Assembly: GCA_965262745.1 (NCBI GenBank)
Contig: OZ253558.1
Coordinates: 868,001 to 932,000, forward strand
Reading direction: 5' to 3'
Origin: JAJECS01 sp965262745
Lineage (GTDB): Bacteria; Chloroflexota; UBA11872
Length of the DNA stretch: 64,000 nucleotides
In this document: one piece after another, positions 17,701 through 26,034 of the stretch
Numbering within the stretch: position 1 is the stretch's first letter
How the letters are laid out: every line of letters starts with the position of its first letter
Notes under the pieces: generated by a model
The model's database searches: none
Seen by the model: only the letters and a program-made list of their open reading frames with translations
Told to the model about the DNA's origin: nothing
Translations under genes and position numbers: made by a program

Positions 17701-19178
17701 GCGGCGCAGACGCCCTCGACCTCCCGCTGCTCTCGCTCCTGCTGTGGCTGCCACTGCTGATCGGCATTCCCACGGTGCTGCTCGCGCGCACGCGGGATTT
17801 GCAGGCCCTGGCGGCCTTTGGCGCCATGCTCGCTCAACTTGTCTTAGCGATCATCGTCGTCATCACCTTCAATACCGAATTTGATCCGGAGCTCGCCTAC
17901 CAACACGGCGAGGCCGCGGATTGGATTCCGGCGCTCGGCATCACCTACAAGCTTGGCGTGGACGGGATTTCGATCCTGATGGTGCTCCTCACGGGCATCT
18001 TGGGACCCGTGGTTGCAGCCACGTCGTGGCTCACGATCAAGAGCCGGACGCGCGAGTTCTTCCTCAACCTCCTGCTTCTCCAAACCGGAATGATGGGGGT
18101 GTTCGTCACGCTCGATTTCATTCTGTTCTACGTGTTCTGGGAAATGATGCTGGTCCCGATGTATCTGATGATCGGCATCTGGGGCGGCGAGCGCCGCATC
18201 TACGCGACGATCAAGTTCTTCCTCTACACCTTCGCCGGCAGCGTGCTCATGCTGGTCGCGATCCTGGCGCTCCGGTTCAACACCGGGACCTTTGACATCG
18301 AAGCCATTCCGGCACAGATGCAAGATGCGGCGATCGGACTGCAGCGCTGGGTATTCGTGGCGTTCCTGCTTGCGTTCGCGATCAAAGTTCCGATGTTCCC
18401 GTTCCACACCTGGCTGCCGGACGCCCACGTCGAGGCCCCGACCGGCGGCAGCGTGCTGCTGGCGGGCGTGTTGCTAAAGATGGGCGCCTACGGCTTCCTG
18501 CGCTTCATGCTGCCCATGACGCCCGACGCCGTGGCCGACCTTCGAGGACTGCTGATCGCGCTCTCGGTGGTTGCCATCATCTACGGCGCCCTCGTTGCCA
18601 TGGTGCAACCGGATCTCAAAAAGCTCATCGCCTACTCCAGCGTGAGCCACATGGGCTTCGTGACCCTGGGCATCTTCAGCGGCTCTCAGACGGGCATCGA
18701 CGGCGCCATCATCCTGATGATGAGCCACGGCCTCGTCACCGGCGCTCTGTTCCTCGCCGTCGGCGTTGTCTACGAACGCGCACATACGCGGCAGATCGCA
18801 GAGCTTGGCGGCCTGGTAACGCGAATGCCCGCGTATGCCGTCACGCTCGGATTCTTCACGCTCGCTTCCTTGGGCCTGCCGATGTTGAGCAGCTTCGTGG
18901 GCGAGTTTCTCGTGCTCGTCGGCACCTTTGACTACCACATCACTGCCGGCGTCACCGCGACGATCGGCGTGGTGCTCGCCGCGGCCTACATGCTCTGGAT
19001 GTACCAGCGCGTCGTGCTGGGTCGCCTGCGCAACAGCGCCCTCAGCTCGATCACCGACATGAATCGCGTGGAAGGCGCCGCCTTCGCCGCCCTCGCCGTG
19101 CTCGTGCTCTGGATCGGCATCTATCCGGCCACCTTCGTCGACATGATCAGCGGCGCCACCGCCGGATTGGTGAACTAG
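17697..19178 (+). CDS. nuoM: NADH-quinone oxidoreductase subunit M
   Basis: The 493-residue antiporter-like subunit has FWEMMLVPMYLMIGIWGGERR, KVPMFPFHTWLPDAHVEAPTGGSVLLAGVLLKMG and YSSVSHMGF, all typical of NuoM. It is the middle proton-pumping subunit of the membrane arm. The start is an ATG inside the nuoL stop (ATGA). Confidence 0.97.
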   Translation: MSGADALDLPLLSLLLWLPLLIGIPTVLLARTRDLQALAAFGAMLAQLVLAIIVVITFNTEFDPELAYQHGEAADWIPALGITYKLGVDGISILMVLLTGILGPVVAATSWLTIKSRTREFFLNLLLLQTGMMGVFVTLDFILFYVFWEMMLVPMYLMIGIWGGERRIYATIKFFLYTFAGSVLMLVAILALRFNTGTFDIEAIPAQMQDAAIGLQRWVFVAFLLAFAIKVPMFPFHTWLPDAHVEAPTGGSVLLAGVLLKMGAYGFLRFMLPMTPDAVADLRGLLIALSVVAIIYGALVAMVQPDLKKLIAYSSVSHMGFVTLGIFSGSQTGIDGAIILMMSHGLVTGALFLAVGVVYERAHTRQIAELGGLVTRMPAYAVTLGFFTLASLGLPMLSSFVGEFLVLVGTFDYHITAGVTATIGVVLAAAYMLWMYQRVVLGRLRNSALSSITDMNRVEGAAFAALAVLVLWIGIYPATFVDMISGATAGLVN

Positions 19179-19182
19179 CGCC

Positions 19183-20706
19183 ATGGGCGAAGTCCAAGCC
19201 TCCGACCTGACCTGGATCCTGCCGGAGATCATCGTCGCCGGCAGCGGCATGTTGCTGCTGCTGTGGACGGCCATACTGCGCACCGACGACCGTTGGTGGG
19301 CGGTCAGCCTGGCGCTGGGCGCCAATGCAACCGCGGGCATCGTGATGGCGCTGCGCCAACCCATTGATGGTGGAGCGCTCGAAGTATTCAGCGGTCAGCT
19401 CGTCATCGACGGCTTCTCCACCTTCTTCCGCGCATTGTTCCTCATCGTCGGATCGCTCGCCGTCATCACCATTTCCCAGCGATTCGAGCGCGTCCCGTTT
19501 ACCGAGACGGTGGCCACCCTGCAGTTCTCGCTCAGCGGCATGCTGCTCATGGCCGGGGCGGTTGACTGGGTAACGGCGTTCATCGCGCTTGAGCTGATGG
19601 CGGTTCCGGTGTACGTGCTGACGGCCATGACCCGATTCCGCCGCGAATCGGTGGAAGCGGCCATGAAATACCTCGTGCTGGGCGCGTTCGCCACCGCGGT
19701 GTTGATCTACGGCATCGCCTGGACCTACGGCCTCACCGGCACGACGTACTTCCCTGAGCTAGCCGAGCGCATCATGATCGTTGGCGCCAGTCCGTGGATG
19801 TTGTTCGCGACGGGGCTCATCCTGGTCGCCTTCGGGTTCAAGGTCGCCGCGGTGCCGTTCCACGCCTGGACGCCCGATGCCTATCAGGGGGCGCCCACGC
19901 CCCTCGCCGCATTCATCTCCGTCGGTCCGAAGGTGGCGGCCGTGGCGCTGCTCGCACGCGTCGTCGGGCTGGGATTCGGATTCGAGGGCGCCGCAACGGG
20001 CACCGAGCCCTCGGTGGTGCCCAACATCGCCTTGGCTATCGCGATCATCGCCAGCGCCACGATGGTGCTCGGGAATCTCGTGGCCATCTCGCAATCGAAC
20101 ATCAAACGCATGCTCGGGTATTCGAGCATCGCCCACACGGGATACATGCTGGTCGGGCTCGCCGCGGTCACGCGGGTCGACGCCGACACCGGCGTAGCAT
20201 CGTTCGACTTCGTCGGACTGCCGGCGGTGCTGTTCTACGGCTTCGTCTACGCCTTCATGAACTTTGGGGCGTTCGTGGTCGCCCACATCGTGGAGTACCA
20301 GACCGGCAGCAATAGCATCTCCGCGTTCCGCGGCCTGATGCAGCGCTCCCCGCTTCCCGCGGTTGCGATGGCGGTATTCATGCTCGGGTTGACCGGCATT
20401 CCGCCGCTATCCGGGTTCTTCGGCAAGCTCTACATTCTTCAGGCGGCGGTTGAGTCCGATCTGGGCTGGCTCGCCGTGCTGCTGGTCCTGACCTCCGTGG
20501 TGTCGGCGTTCTACTACTTGCGCGTCATCGTGGAAATGTTCATGACCGACCCAGAAGCCGAGGCGGCGCCAAGCGGCACCGCGGCCGTGGCTGACGCCCA
20601 CACGGCAGTCGTGGCGGCCACCGCGGGCGCCACGCTGGTGCTCGGCATCGTCGGCGGCGGAATTTTTACCTGGGCTCAGACAGCCGTCGCCACGGGGCTC
20701 TTCTAA
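19183..20706 (+). CDS. nuoN: NADH-quinone oxidoreductase subunit N
   Basis: The 507-residue third antiporter-like subunit closes the operon. It contains FIALELMAVPVYVLTAM, KVAAVPFHAWTPDAYQGAPTPLAAFISVGPK and YSSIAHTGYMLVG. It begins four bases after nuoM. The following gene is convergent, 13 bases away, and no intrinsic terminator is visible in that gap. Confidence 0.97.
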   Translation: MGEVQASDLTWILPEIIVAGSGMLLLLWTAILRTDDRWWAVSLALGANATAGIVMALRQPIDGGALEVFSGQLVIDGFSTFFRALFLIVGSLAVITISQRFERVPFTETVATLQFSLSGMLLMAGAVDWVTAFIALELMAVPVYVLTAMTRFRRESVEAAMKYLVLGAFATAVLIYGIAWTYGLTGTTYFPELAERIMIVGASPWMLFATGLILVAFGFKVAAVPFHAWTPDAYQGAPTPLAAFISVGPKVAAVALLARVVGLGFGFEGAATGTEPSVVPNIALAIAIIASATMVLGNLVAISQSNIKRMLGYSSIAHTGYMLVGLAAVTRVDADTGVASFDFVGLPAVLFYGFVYAFMNFGAFVVAHIVEYQTGSNSISAFRGLMQRSPLPAVAMAVFMLGLTGIPPLSGFFGKLYILQAAVESDLGWLAVLLVLTSVVSAFYYLRVIVEMFMTDPEAEAAPSGTAAVADAHTAVVAATAGATLVLGIVGGGIFTWAQTAVATGLF

Positions 20707-20719
20707 GGACCTTCGCTTC

Positions 20720-22072
20720 TCAGCTGGTCGCGAGGTCCGCGCACGCCGCGTCCACCCGGTCCAGCGTGTCGTCGATGACCTGTGCGTCGTGCGCGGCCCC
20801 AAACCCGTGATGTCCAACCACGACGTCGTACACGTGGAAGTAGACGCCGCGCGCGTAGCACGCCCGGGCGAATCGCTTCAGGGCGTCGGAGTCGTGTCCG
20901 GCAATGTCCTGATACGCACGCGGCTCCTCATCCGGGTCCAGGCCGAAATACAGCGCGAATCGCGGGCCCACGCCCTGCACCCGGCAACGAATGCCTCGGC
21001 GCGCAAAGATCTCCCTGAGGCCGCCGTAGAGCCGCTCTGACATGGCCAGCAGGCCCATGTCGCCGTCATAGACGCCGGGCGACTCCAGGGCGTCGAGCGT
21101 GGCCAGCGCGGCCATGACGCCAAAGATGTGGCCGGAGTAGGTCCCGCTATGCGCCGACGGGCCCAGCGGCGCAAGCCCCGACATCACATCTCGCCGACCG
21201 GCGATGACCGCCAGCGGCACGCCGTTCGCCACGGCCTTGCCAAGCAGCGTCAGATCGGGTGTGACGCCATAGAAACCCTGCGCGCAGTCGGTCCCGGTGC
21301 GAAAACCCGACAAGACCTCGTCAAAGATCAGCAGGCTCCCCTGATCGCGCGTGAGCTCGCGTACCGCCTGCAGGTACCCCAGGTCCGCCAGCAGAGCGCC
21401 GGCGTTGTAGTTGATGGGCTCCATGATCACGGCGGCGATGTCCGGGCCATGGCGCTCGAAGGCATGAATAACGGCCTGCAGGTCGTTCCACGGCGCCACG
21501 ATGACGGCGTCGGCAAACGCCGGCGGCATACCGGCAGAGTCCGGCGAGGTCGCAACGACCTCGCCGGGCGTAACCGCGCGAGGCTCAGGATGCGTGTTGT
21601 AGAGCACATGCTCGTGGATGCCGTGGAAGTGCCCCTCGAACTTGAGGATCTTCGTCCGCTGCGTATGCGCTCGCGCCAGACGGATGGCAGCCATCGTGGC
21701 TTCCGAGCCCGAATTGGCGAAGCGCACCAGTTCGGCGGCGGGCACCAGGTCCACCAGACGCCCGGCGAGTTGCTCCTGATAGACCGTCTCGGGCCCGTGG
21801 ACGATGCCCATATCGAGCGCCTGCTCGATCGCCGCCCGCACGCCGGCGTGGTCGTACCCCAGGATGACGGAACCGAAGCCGGTGAAATAGTCGAGATACC
21901 GGCGCCCATCCGGCGCAATGATGTACGGACCTTGGCCGCCAGTCGCGAGCATGGCGTGGCCCAGCGCCGCGTTCTCACGCGCCGCCCCCGAGATTCCGGC
22001 TACCAGAACCTCGCGTGCCGCTTCGAAGTGGGCGGCGGCTGAAACGGTCTCGGCCGGCTGCACCAGCGTCAT
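20720..22072 (-). CDS. Class III aminotransferase, glutamate-1-semialdehyde aminomutase-like
   Basis: The 450-residue PLP enzyme has the class III framework: FANSGSEATMAAIRLARAHT for cofactor phosphate binding, LLIFDEVLSGFR, and the Schiff-base lysine in TLLGKAVANGVPLAVIAG. HFHGIHEH resembles the gate region of HemL. GSA aminomutase makes 5-aminolevulinate for tetrapyrroles, but many GSA-like paralogues act on other amino compounds, and no haem gene is nearby. The start at 22072 (MTLVQPAETV) is preferred over an upstream ATG because GGGAG lies about eight bases ahead and the domain begins soon after. Convergent with nuoN. Confidence 0.85.
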   Translation of the reverse strand: MTLVQPAETVSAAAHFEAAREVLVAGISGAARENAALGHAMLATGGQGPYIIAPDGRRYLDYFTGFGSVILGYDHAGVRAAIEQALDMGIVHGPETVYQEQLAGRLVDLVPAAELVRFANSGSEATMAAIRLARAHTQRTKILKFEGHFHGIHEHVLYNTHPEPRAVTPGEVVATSPDSAGMPPAFADAVIVAPWNDLQAVIHAFERHGPDIAAVIMEPINYNAGALLADLGYLQAVRELTRDQGSLLIFDEVLSGFRTGTDCAQGFYGVTPDLTLLGKAVANGVPLAVIAGRRDVMSGLAPLGPSAHSGTYSGHIFGVMAALATLDALESPGVYDGDMGLLAMSERLYGGLREIFARRGIRCRVQGVGPRFALYFGLDPDEEPRAYQDIAGHDSDALKRFARACYARGVYFHVYDVVVGHHGFGAAHDAQVIDDTLDRVDAACADLATS

Positions 22073-22096
22073 CAGCTTGCTCCCAGCATCACGACC

Positions 22097-22113
22097 CGTC
22101 GCCTGTGGCGACG
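22097..22113. repeat. Short perfect inverted repeat ahead of the GSA-like aminotransferase
   Basis: CGTCGCC and GGCGACG pair perfectly around TGT, 24 bases upstream of the aminotransferase start, so a transcript from further upstream would carry it in its leader. No T-run follows. The 154-base spacer shows no other feature. Confidence 0.35.
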
Positions 22114-22226
22114 ATAGTACTCCTGCGTGGGGCGGCAATAAGCGGCGAGACCGCCATTCGTTGGCTGCTCGACACGAGCGGACGGCCGACGCTCAACTCA
22201 GAGGCTGTCGCCGATCCGCGATCGTC

Positions 22227-22466
22227 CTAGCCCGTCTCGACGTTCGTGTCGATGTAGTCCAGGGCATCCTTGACGGAGACGATCTTTTGGGCGTCCTCGT
22301 CGGGAATCGTAATGTCGTACTCGTCTTCGAGCGCCATGATCAACTCAACCTGGTCGAGCGAGTCCGCGTTGAGGTCCTCCACAAACTTCGAGTCCTCCGC
22401 GATGTCCTCGGCGGGAGTGTCGAGCTTGTCCGCGATCACGGCCACTACACGTTCAAACGTCCCCAC
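22227..22466 (-). CDS. acpP: Acyl carrier protein
   Basis: The 79-residue acidic protein has the phosphopantetheine attachment serine in LNADSLDQVELIM. It carries the growing acyl chain during type II fatty-acid synthesis in the cytoplasm. Its first 14 bases overlap the 3' end of bioY. CoaD, coded elsewhere in the window, supplies the precursor of its prosthetic group. Confidence 0.97.
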   Translation of the reverse strand: MGTFERVVAVIADKLDTPAEDIAEDSKFVEDLNADSLDQVELIMALEDEYDITIPDEDAQKIVSVKDALDYIDTNVETG

Positions 22467-23085
22467 GCGTTACCTCTCTCTGTAACCCGGCACTGCTCGC
22501 AATTGTGGCAGCGATGGCAGCCTTGATGGCGTCGTACCAGATGAATATCCCGGCTCCGTTGAGCCAGGCCTGCCCCCATGGATTGGACTGGTCGGTGGCC
22601 AGCAGATAGTACAGGGCGAGGTGATTGACGCCAAAGATATAAATCACGGGAATGCCTGCCAGCGCGGCCGGCAGCTCAACTTTGGCGAAACGCTCGACCA
22701 CCCCCTGGCTCCCGTCCGACGATGCCTCGAAGCGCCGACCTAGGAACTGGGCGGTCAGCCCGACCACAACCGCGGCCACGACAAACCCATAGATATAGCC
22801 GGCGGTCGGCGAAAAGAAATAGGCCGGCCCGCCGCCGCGAGCGAATATGGGCGCGCCGGCAAACCCCACGATGGCGTACAGGGCCATGGCGGCTCCCGCG
22901 CGCCACGGGCCGAGTAGCAAGCCGGAGAGCAGCACCATAAGCACCTGCAAGGTGTACGGAATGGGTTCGGCCTCGACTTTGGCGTGTGCCGCCGGCCACA
23001 TGATCAGCACGAATGCCCCAATCAGTAGGGCATCGGACACCACGACGACACGCCGGCTGCGTACGGCAGAGATCACGGCTGACAT
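22453..23085 (-). CDS. bioY: BioY-family biotin transporter substrate-binding component
   Basis: The 210-residue hydrophobic protein has about six membrane helices and the BioY-type motif IPYTLQVLMVLLSGLLLGPWRAG with AGYIYGF further on. BioY is the S-component of ECF biotin importers and can act with or without an energising module. It lies between accB and acpP, so biotin uptake is probably co-expressed with its main use in acetyl-CoA carboxylase. No ECF ATPase or T-component is nearby. Confidence 0.9.
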   Translation of the reverse strand: MSAVISAVRSRRVVVVSDALLIGAFVLIMWPAAHAKVEAEPIPYTLQVLMVLLSGLLLGPWRAGAAMALYAIVGFAGAPIFARGGGPAYFFSPTAGYIYGFVVAAVVVGLTAQFLGRRFEASSDGSQGVVERFAKVELPAALAGIPVIYIFGVNHLALYYLLATDQSNPWGQAWLNGAGIFIWYDAIKAAIAATIASSAGLQREVTRGDV

Positions 23086-23088
23086 GCT

Positions 23089-23529
23089 CTAGGGATACCC
23101 TCCTGGCGTAGTGGCCTCAGCATCGACGCGCAGCAACGGTTGGCCGGCCGCCACGCCGTCACCGCTGCGCACGAGAATGCGCGCCACGCGCCCATCGACA
23201 TCGGACACGACTTCATTGAAGACCTTCATAGCCTCGACAAGACCGACTAAGTCACCCTCACGAATGCGTTGTCCCACCTTCACGAACGCAGGATCGCCTG
23301 GCTTGGGCGTCGCAAAAAAGGTGCCCGCGAGCGGTGCGCGCACCAGGTGGCCGGCTGGCTCATCCGGCTTGGCTGCGACCGGCGCGTCCGCTGGCGCGCG
23401 CACGGCCGACAGTCTGGCGCGCCGCAGGCGCACCCGTTCCGACCCGATGCGAATCTCGAGCTCGGCAAGATCCAGATCGCGCATCGCGTCGAGCACGGCT
23501 GTCACACGCCGCCGCACGCTGATCGTCAC
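23089..23529 (-). CDS. accB: Biotin carboxyl carrier protein of acetyl-CoA carboxylase
   Basis: The 146-residue protein has an N-terminal linker part and a C-terminal biotinyl domain with the biotin lysine in VEAMKVFNEV. It carries CO2 from biotin carboxylase (AccC, coded at 31-32 kb) to the transferase subunits, which are not in the window. The start is a GTG at 23529. Its stop is three bases from the bioY start. Confidence 0.93.
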   Translation of the reverse strand: MTISVRRRVTAVLDAMRDLDLAELEIRIGSERVRLRRARLSAVRAPADAPVAAKPDEPAGHLVRAPLAGTFFATPKPGDPAFVKVGQRIREGDLVGLVEAMKVFNEVVSDVDGRVARILVRSGDGVAAGQPLLRVDAEATTPGGYP

Positions 23530-23546
23530 TGCGCGTCACCACACCC

Positions 23547-24788
23547 TTAGTCAGCGTCGGACCCGACGATAAGCGCGGCATTCTGGCCCCCGAATCCGAA
23601 GCTGTTCGACATGACTCGCCGGAGTCGTAGCTCGCGCGCTTGATTCGGCACACAGTCCAAATCGCATGCCGGGTCCGGGGCCTCGTAGTTGATCGTCGGC
23701 GGCACAACGTTATCTCGCAGGGCCTGCAAGCACAGAATAAGCTCCACGGCGCCGGCGGCTCCAATGAGATGCCCCATCATCGACTTTGTGGAGCTCACGG
23801 GAACGTCGGCGGCCGCGCCATTAAAGATGCCTTTGATGGCCTGCGTCTCTGCTGCGTCACCCTGTTCGGTGGAGGTGCCGTGTGCGTTGATGTAGTCGAT
23901 GTCGGAGCTGTCGAGCCGGGCGTTGCGCAAGGCATTCTCCATGGCGAGACGCGCGCCTCGACCGTCCGCGGGCGGCTGGGTCATATGAAACGCGTCGGCG
24001 GAGGCGCCGTATCCCAAGAGTTCGCCACAGATCTCCGCTCCGCGTGCGGTGGCATGCTCGTAGGACTCCAGAATCACCACGCCAGCCCCCTCGGCAGCGA
24101 CAAACCCATCGCGCCCCCTATCGAAGGGACGCGACGCGCGCTCGGGCTCATCGTTTCGGGTAGACAGCGCGCGCCCGGCGCAAAAGCCGGCGAGACCGAT
24201 GGGGCAGATCGCGCCTTCCGTGCCACCCGCGAGCATTGCGTCCGCTTCGCCGCGCTTGATTACCTCGGCCGCCTCGCCGATGGCGTGCGCGCCGGTGGCG
24301 CACGCGGAGACTATGGCGAGATTGGGGCCCTCGATCCCGTGCTCCATTGAGACCATCCCCGCGGCCATGTTCCCGATGATGAGCGGGATGAGGAAAGGGC
24401 TCACCCGCGACGGGCCGCGTTCGCGCAGCACGTCGGTCTGCTGCTGCAAGAACACCAATCCACCGACGCCGGTGCCGATGTACACGCCGATGCGATGGCG
24501 ATTGGCATCGGTGATTTCGAGATCTGCATGCTCGAGCGCTGCCCGCGACGCCGCCATCGCAAACTGCGTAAAGCGATCGGTGCGGCGAGCGTGCTTGGGT
24601 CCGAGCTGGGCCTTTGGGTCCCACGGGGTGACCTCACCCGCGATCTGCGACGTGAAGGCTGCCGGATCGAACGCCGTGATCCGCGCGATCCCGCTCTGCC
24701 CGTCAAGAACAGCGCGCCACGTGTCCGCGGCGTTGTCGGCCAGTGGGGTCACCGCCCCATAGCCTGTAACGACGACTCGATTGTCCAT
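23547..24788 (-). CDS. fabF: Beta-ketoacyl-ACP synthase II
   Basis: The 413-residue elongation condensing enzyme has the Cys-His-His set: nucleophile near C163 (IVSACATGAHA), H303 in NAHGTSTEQGD, and H340 with the supporting lysine in STKSMMGHLIGAAG. The open frame extends to 25235, but the protein family begins at MDNRVVVTGYG, so the ATG at 24788 is chosen; this gives the usual length. It is the first gene of the fabF-accB-bioY-acpP unit and is divergent from fabH. Confidence 0.95.
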   Translation of the reverse strand: MDNRVVVTGYGAVTPLADNAADTWRAVLDGQSGIARITAFDPAAFTSQIAGEVTPWDPKAQLGPKHARRTDRFTQFAMAASRAALEHADLEITDANRHRIGVYIGTGVGGLVFLQQQTDVLRERGPSRVSPFLIPLIIGNMAAGMVSMEHGIEGPNLAIVSACATGAHAIGEAAEVIKRGEADAMLAGGTEGAICPIGLAGFCAGRALSTRNDEPERASRPFDRGRDGFVAAEGAGVVILESYEHATARGAEICGELLGYGASADAFHMTQPPADGRGARLAMENALRNARLDSSDIDYINAHGTSTEQGDAAETQAIKGIFNGAAADVPVSSTKSMMGHLIGAAGAVELILCLQALRDNVVPPTINYEAPDPACDLDCVPNQARELRLRRVMSNSFGFGGQNAALIVGSDAD

Positions 24789-24844
24789 GGAGTTCCGTGC
24801 TGCCATGAGGGCTGGCGCCAGAGTGGGGTAAGCGCGCCTCATTG

Positions 24845-24850
24845 AGTATA
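24845..24850 (-). promoter_or_regulatory. Possible -10 element for fabF
   Basis: On the minus strand TATACT (five of six consensus bases) lies about 57 bases before the fabF start, in the fabF-fabH divergent region. No convincing -35 hexamer is seen at the right distance, so the call is weak. Confidence 0.3.
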
Positions 24851-24966
24851 TCGCGGGCCACCGCCAAGACTGCGGCGCTCCAGCTGGTCGAACAAGTCCC
24901 AACTCCGCGCTATTCTGCGACGCGTGCCGCCACGGCGGCTTGTTTCCCGCTGCTACGAGAGGTGCC

Positions 24967-26034
24967 ATGTCGGCCACCATTGTTGGCTGGGGAATGGCGG
25001 TCCCCGAGCAGATCTGGACCAATGCGCATCTCGAGTCGATGATCGACACCACGGATGCCTGGATCGTTTCACGCACCGGCATCCGCCAACGGCGCATTGC
25101 CACTGATGGTGAGACCACTTTCACGCTGGGGCACACGGCCGCCGTTCGCGCGCTGGCGCAGGCCGGCGTGTCCGCGGCCGACGTCGATCTCGTCATCGTG
25201 GCCACGCTCACGCCCGAAACGCCCATGCCCGCCACGGCAAACCTGATTCAGGACGCGATCGGCGCCCGCAGCGCGGGTGCCTTCGATCTGAACGCCGCCT
25301 GCGCCGGCTTCACCTATAGCCTGGAACTCGGGCGGGCGCTCATCGACGCCGGAACTGCCCGGACCGTGCTGGTCATCGGCTCCGAGACGATGTCGCGGGT
25401 CGTCGACTGGACGGACCGGTCAACCTGCGTTCTGTTTGGCGACGGCGCCGGCGCCGTCGTCTTGCAAGGCAGCGCCGACGGCGGAATCTGCGGCAACTCG
25501 CTGGGGTCCGACGGCAGTGGCGCCCCATTGCTGCATATTCTCGCCGGCGGCAGCCGACGCCCTGCCAGCATGGAAACCGTGCGTGACCGCCTGCACCTGC
25601 TTTCCATGAATGGGCGCGCGGTGTACAAGTTTGCCGTCAAGGCCACCGTCCGCGCAGCCGCCGTGGCCATGGCTCGCGCCGGCTGGCATCCCACCGACCT
25701 CGATCTCTTCATCCCGCATCAAGCCAATGTTCGAATCATCAACGCCATCGCTGATGAGCTGCGCTTGGAGCCAGAGCGGGTCGTCATCAATGCCGACGTC
25801 TACGGCAACACGTCGTCCGCGTCGATTCCGATCGCGCTCTGCGAAGCCATCGACCAAGGGCGCGTATCCCCGGGTGACCGCCTGGTTCTCGTCGGCTTTG
25901 GGGCCGGGCTCTCCTGGGCCGCGGTGGCCGTGGAGTGGACCGCCCCCGTCACGCCCGGCGGCGCTCCAGCGCCCAGCGTGGAGGCAGCCGTCTCCGATGG
26001 GTCCGCGACAACGGCGGCGGGGCGCCCTTCCTAG
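24967..26034 (+). CDS. fabH: Beta-ketoacyl-ACP synthase III
   Basis: The 355-residue initiating condensing enzyme has C112 in NAACAGFTYS, H251 in FIPHQANVRI and N281 in VYGNTSSASIP, the full FabH catalytic triad. It joins acetyl-CoA (or a branched starter) to malonyl-ACP. The ATG at 24967 is chosen because GAGAGG lies four bases upstream; the open frame begins at 24940. The C-terminal 30 residues are a low-complexity extension. Its TAG shares CTAG with the stop of the convergent aminotransferase. Confidence 0.95.
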   Translation: MSATIVGWGMAVPEQIWTNAHLESMIDTTDAWIVSRTGIRQRRIATDGETTFTLGHTAAVRALAQAGVSAADVDLVIVATLTPETPMPATANLIQDAIGARSAGAFDLNAACAGFTYSLELGRALIDAGTARTVLVIGSETMSRVVDWTDRSTCVLFGDGAGAVVLQGSADGGICGNSLGSDGSGAPLLHILAGGSRRPASMETVRDRLHLLSMNGRAVYKFAVKATVRAAAVAMARAGWHPTDLDLFIPHQANVRIINAIADELRLEPERVVINADVYGNTSSASIPIALCEAIDQGRVSPGDRLVLVGFGAGLSWAAVAVEWTAPVTPGGAPAPSVEAAVSDGSATTAAGRPS

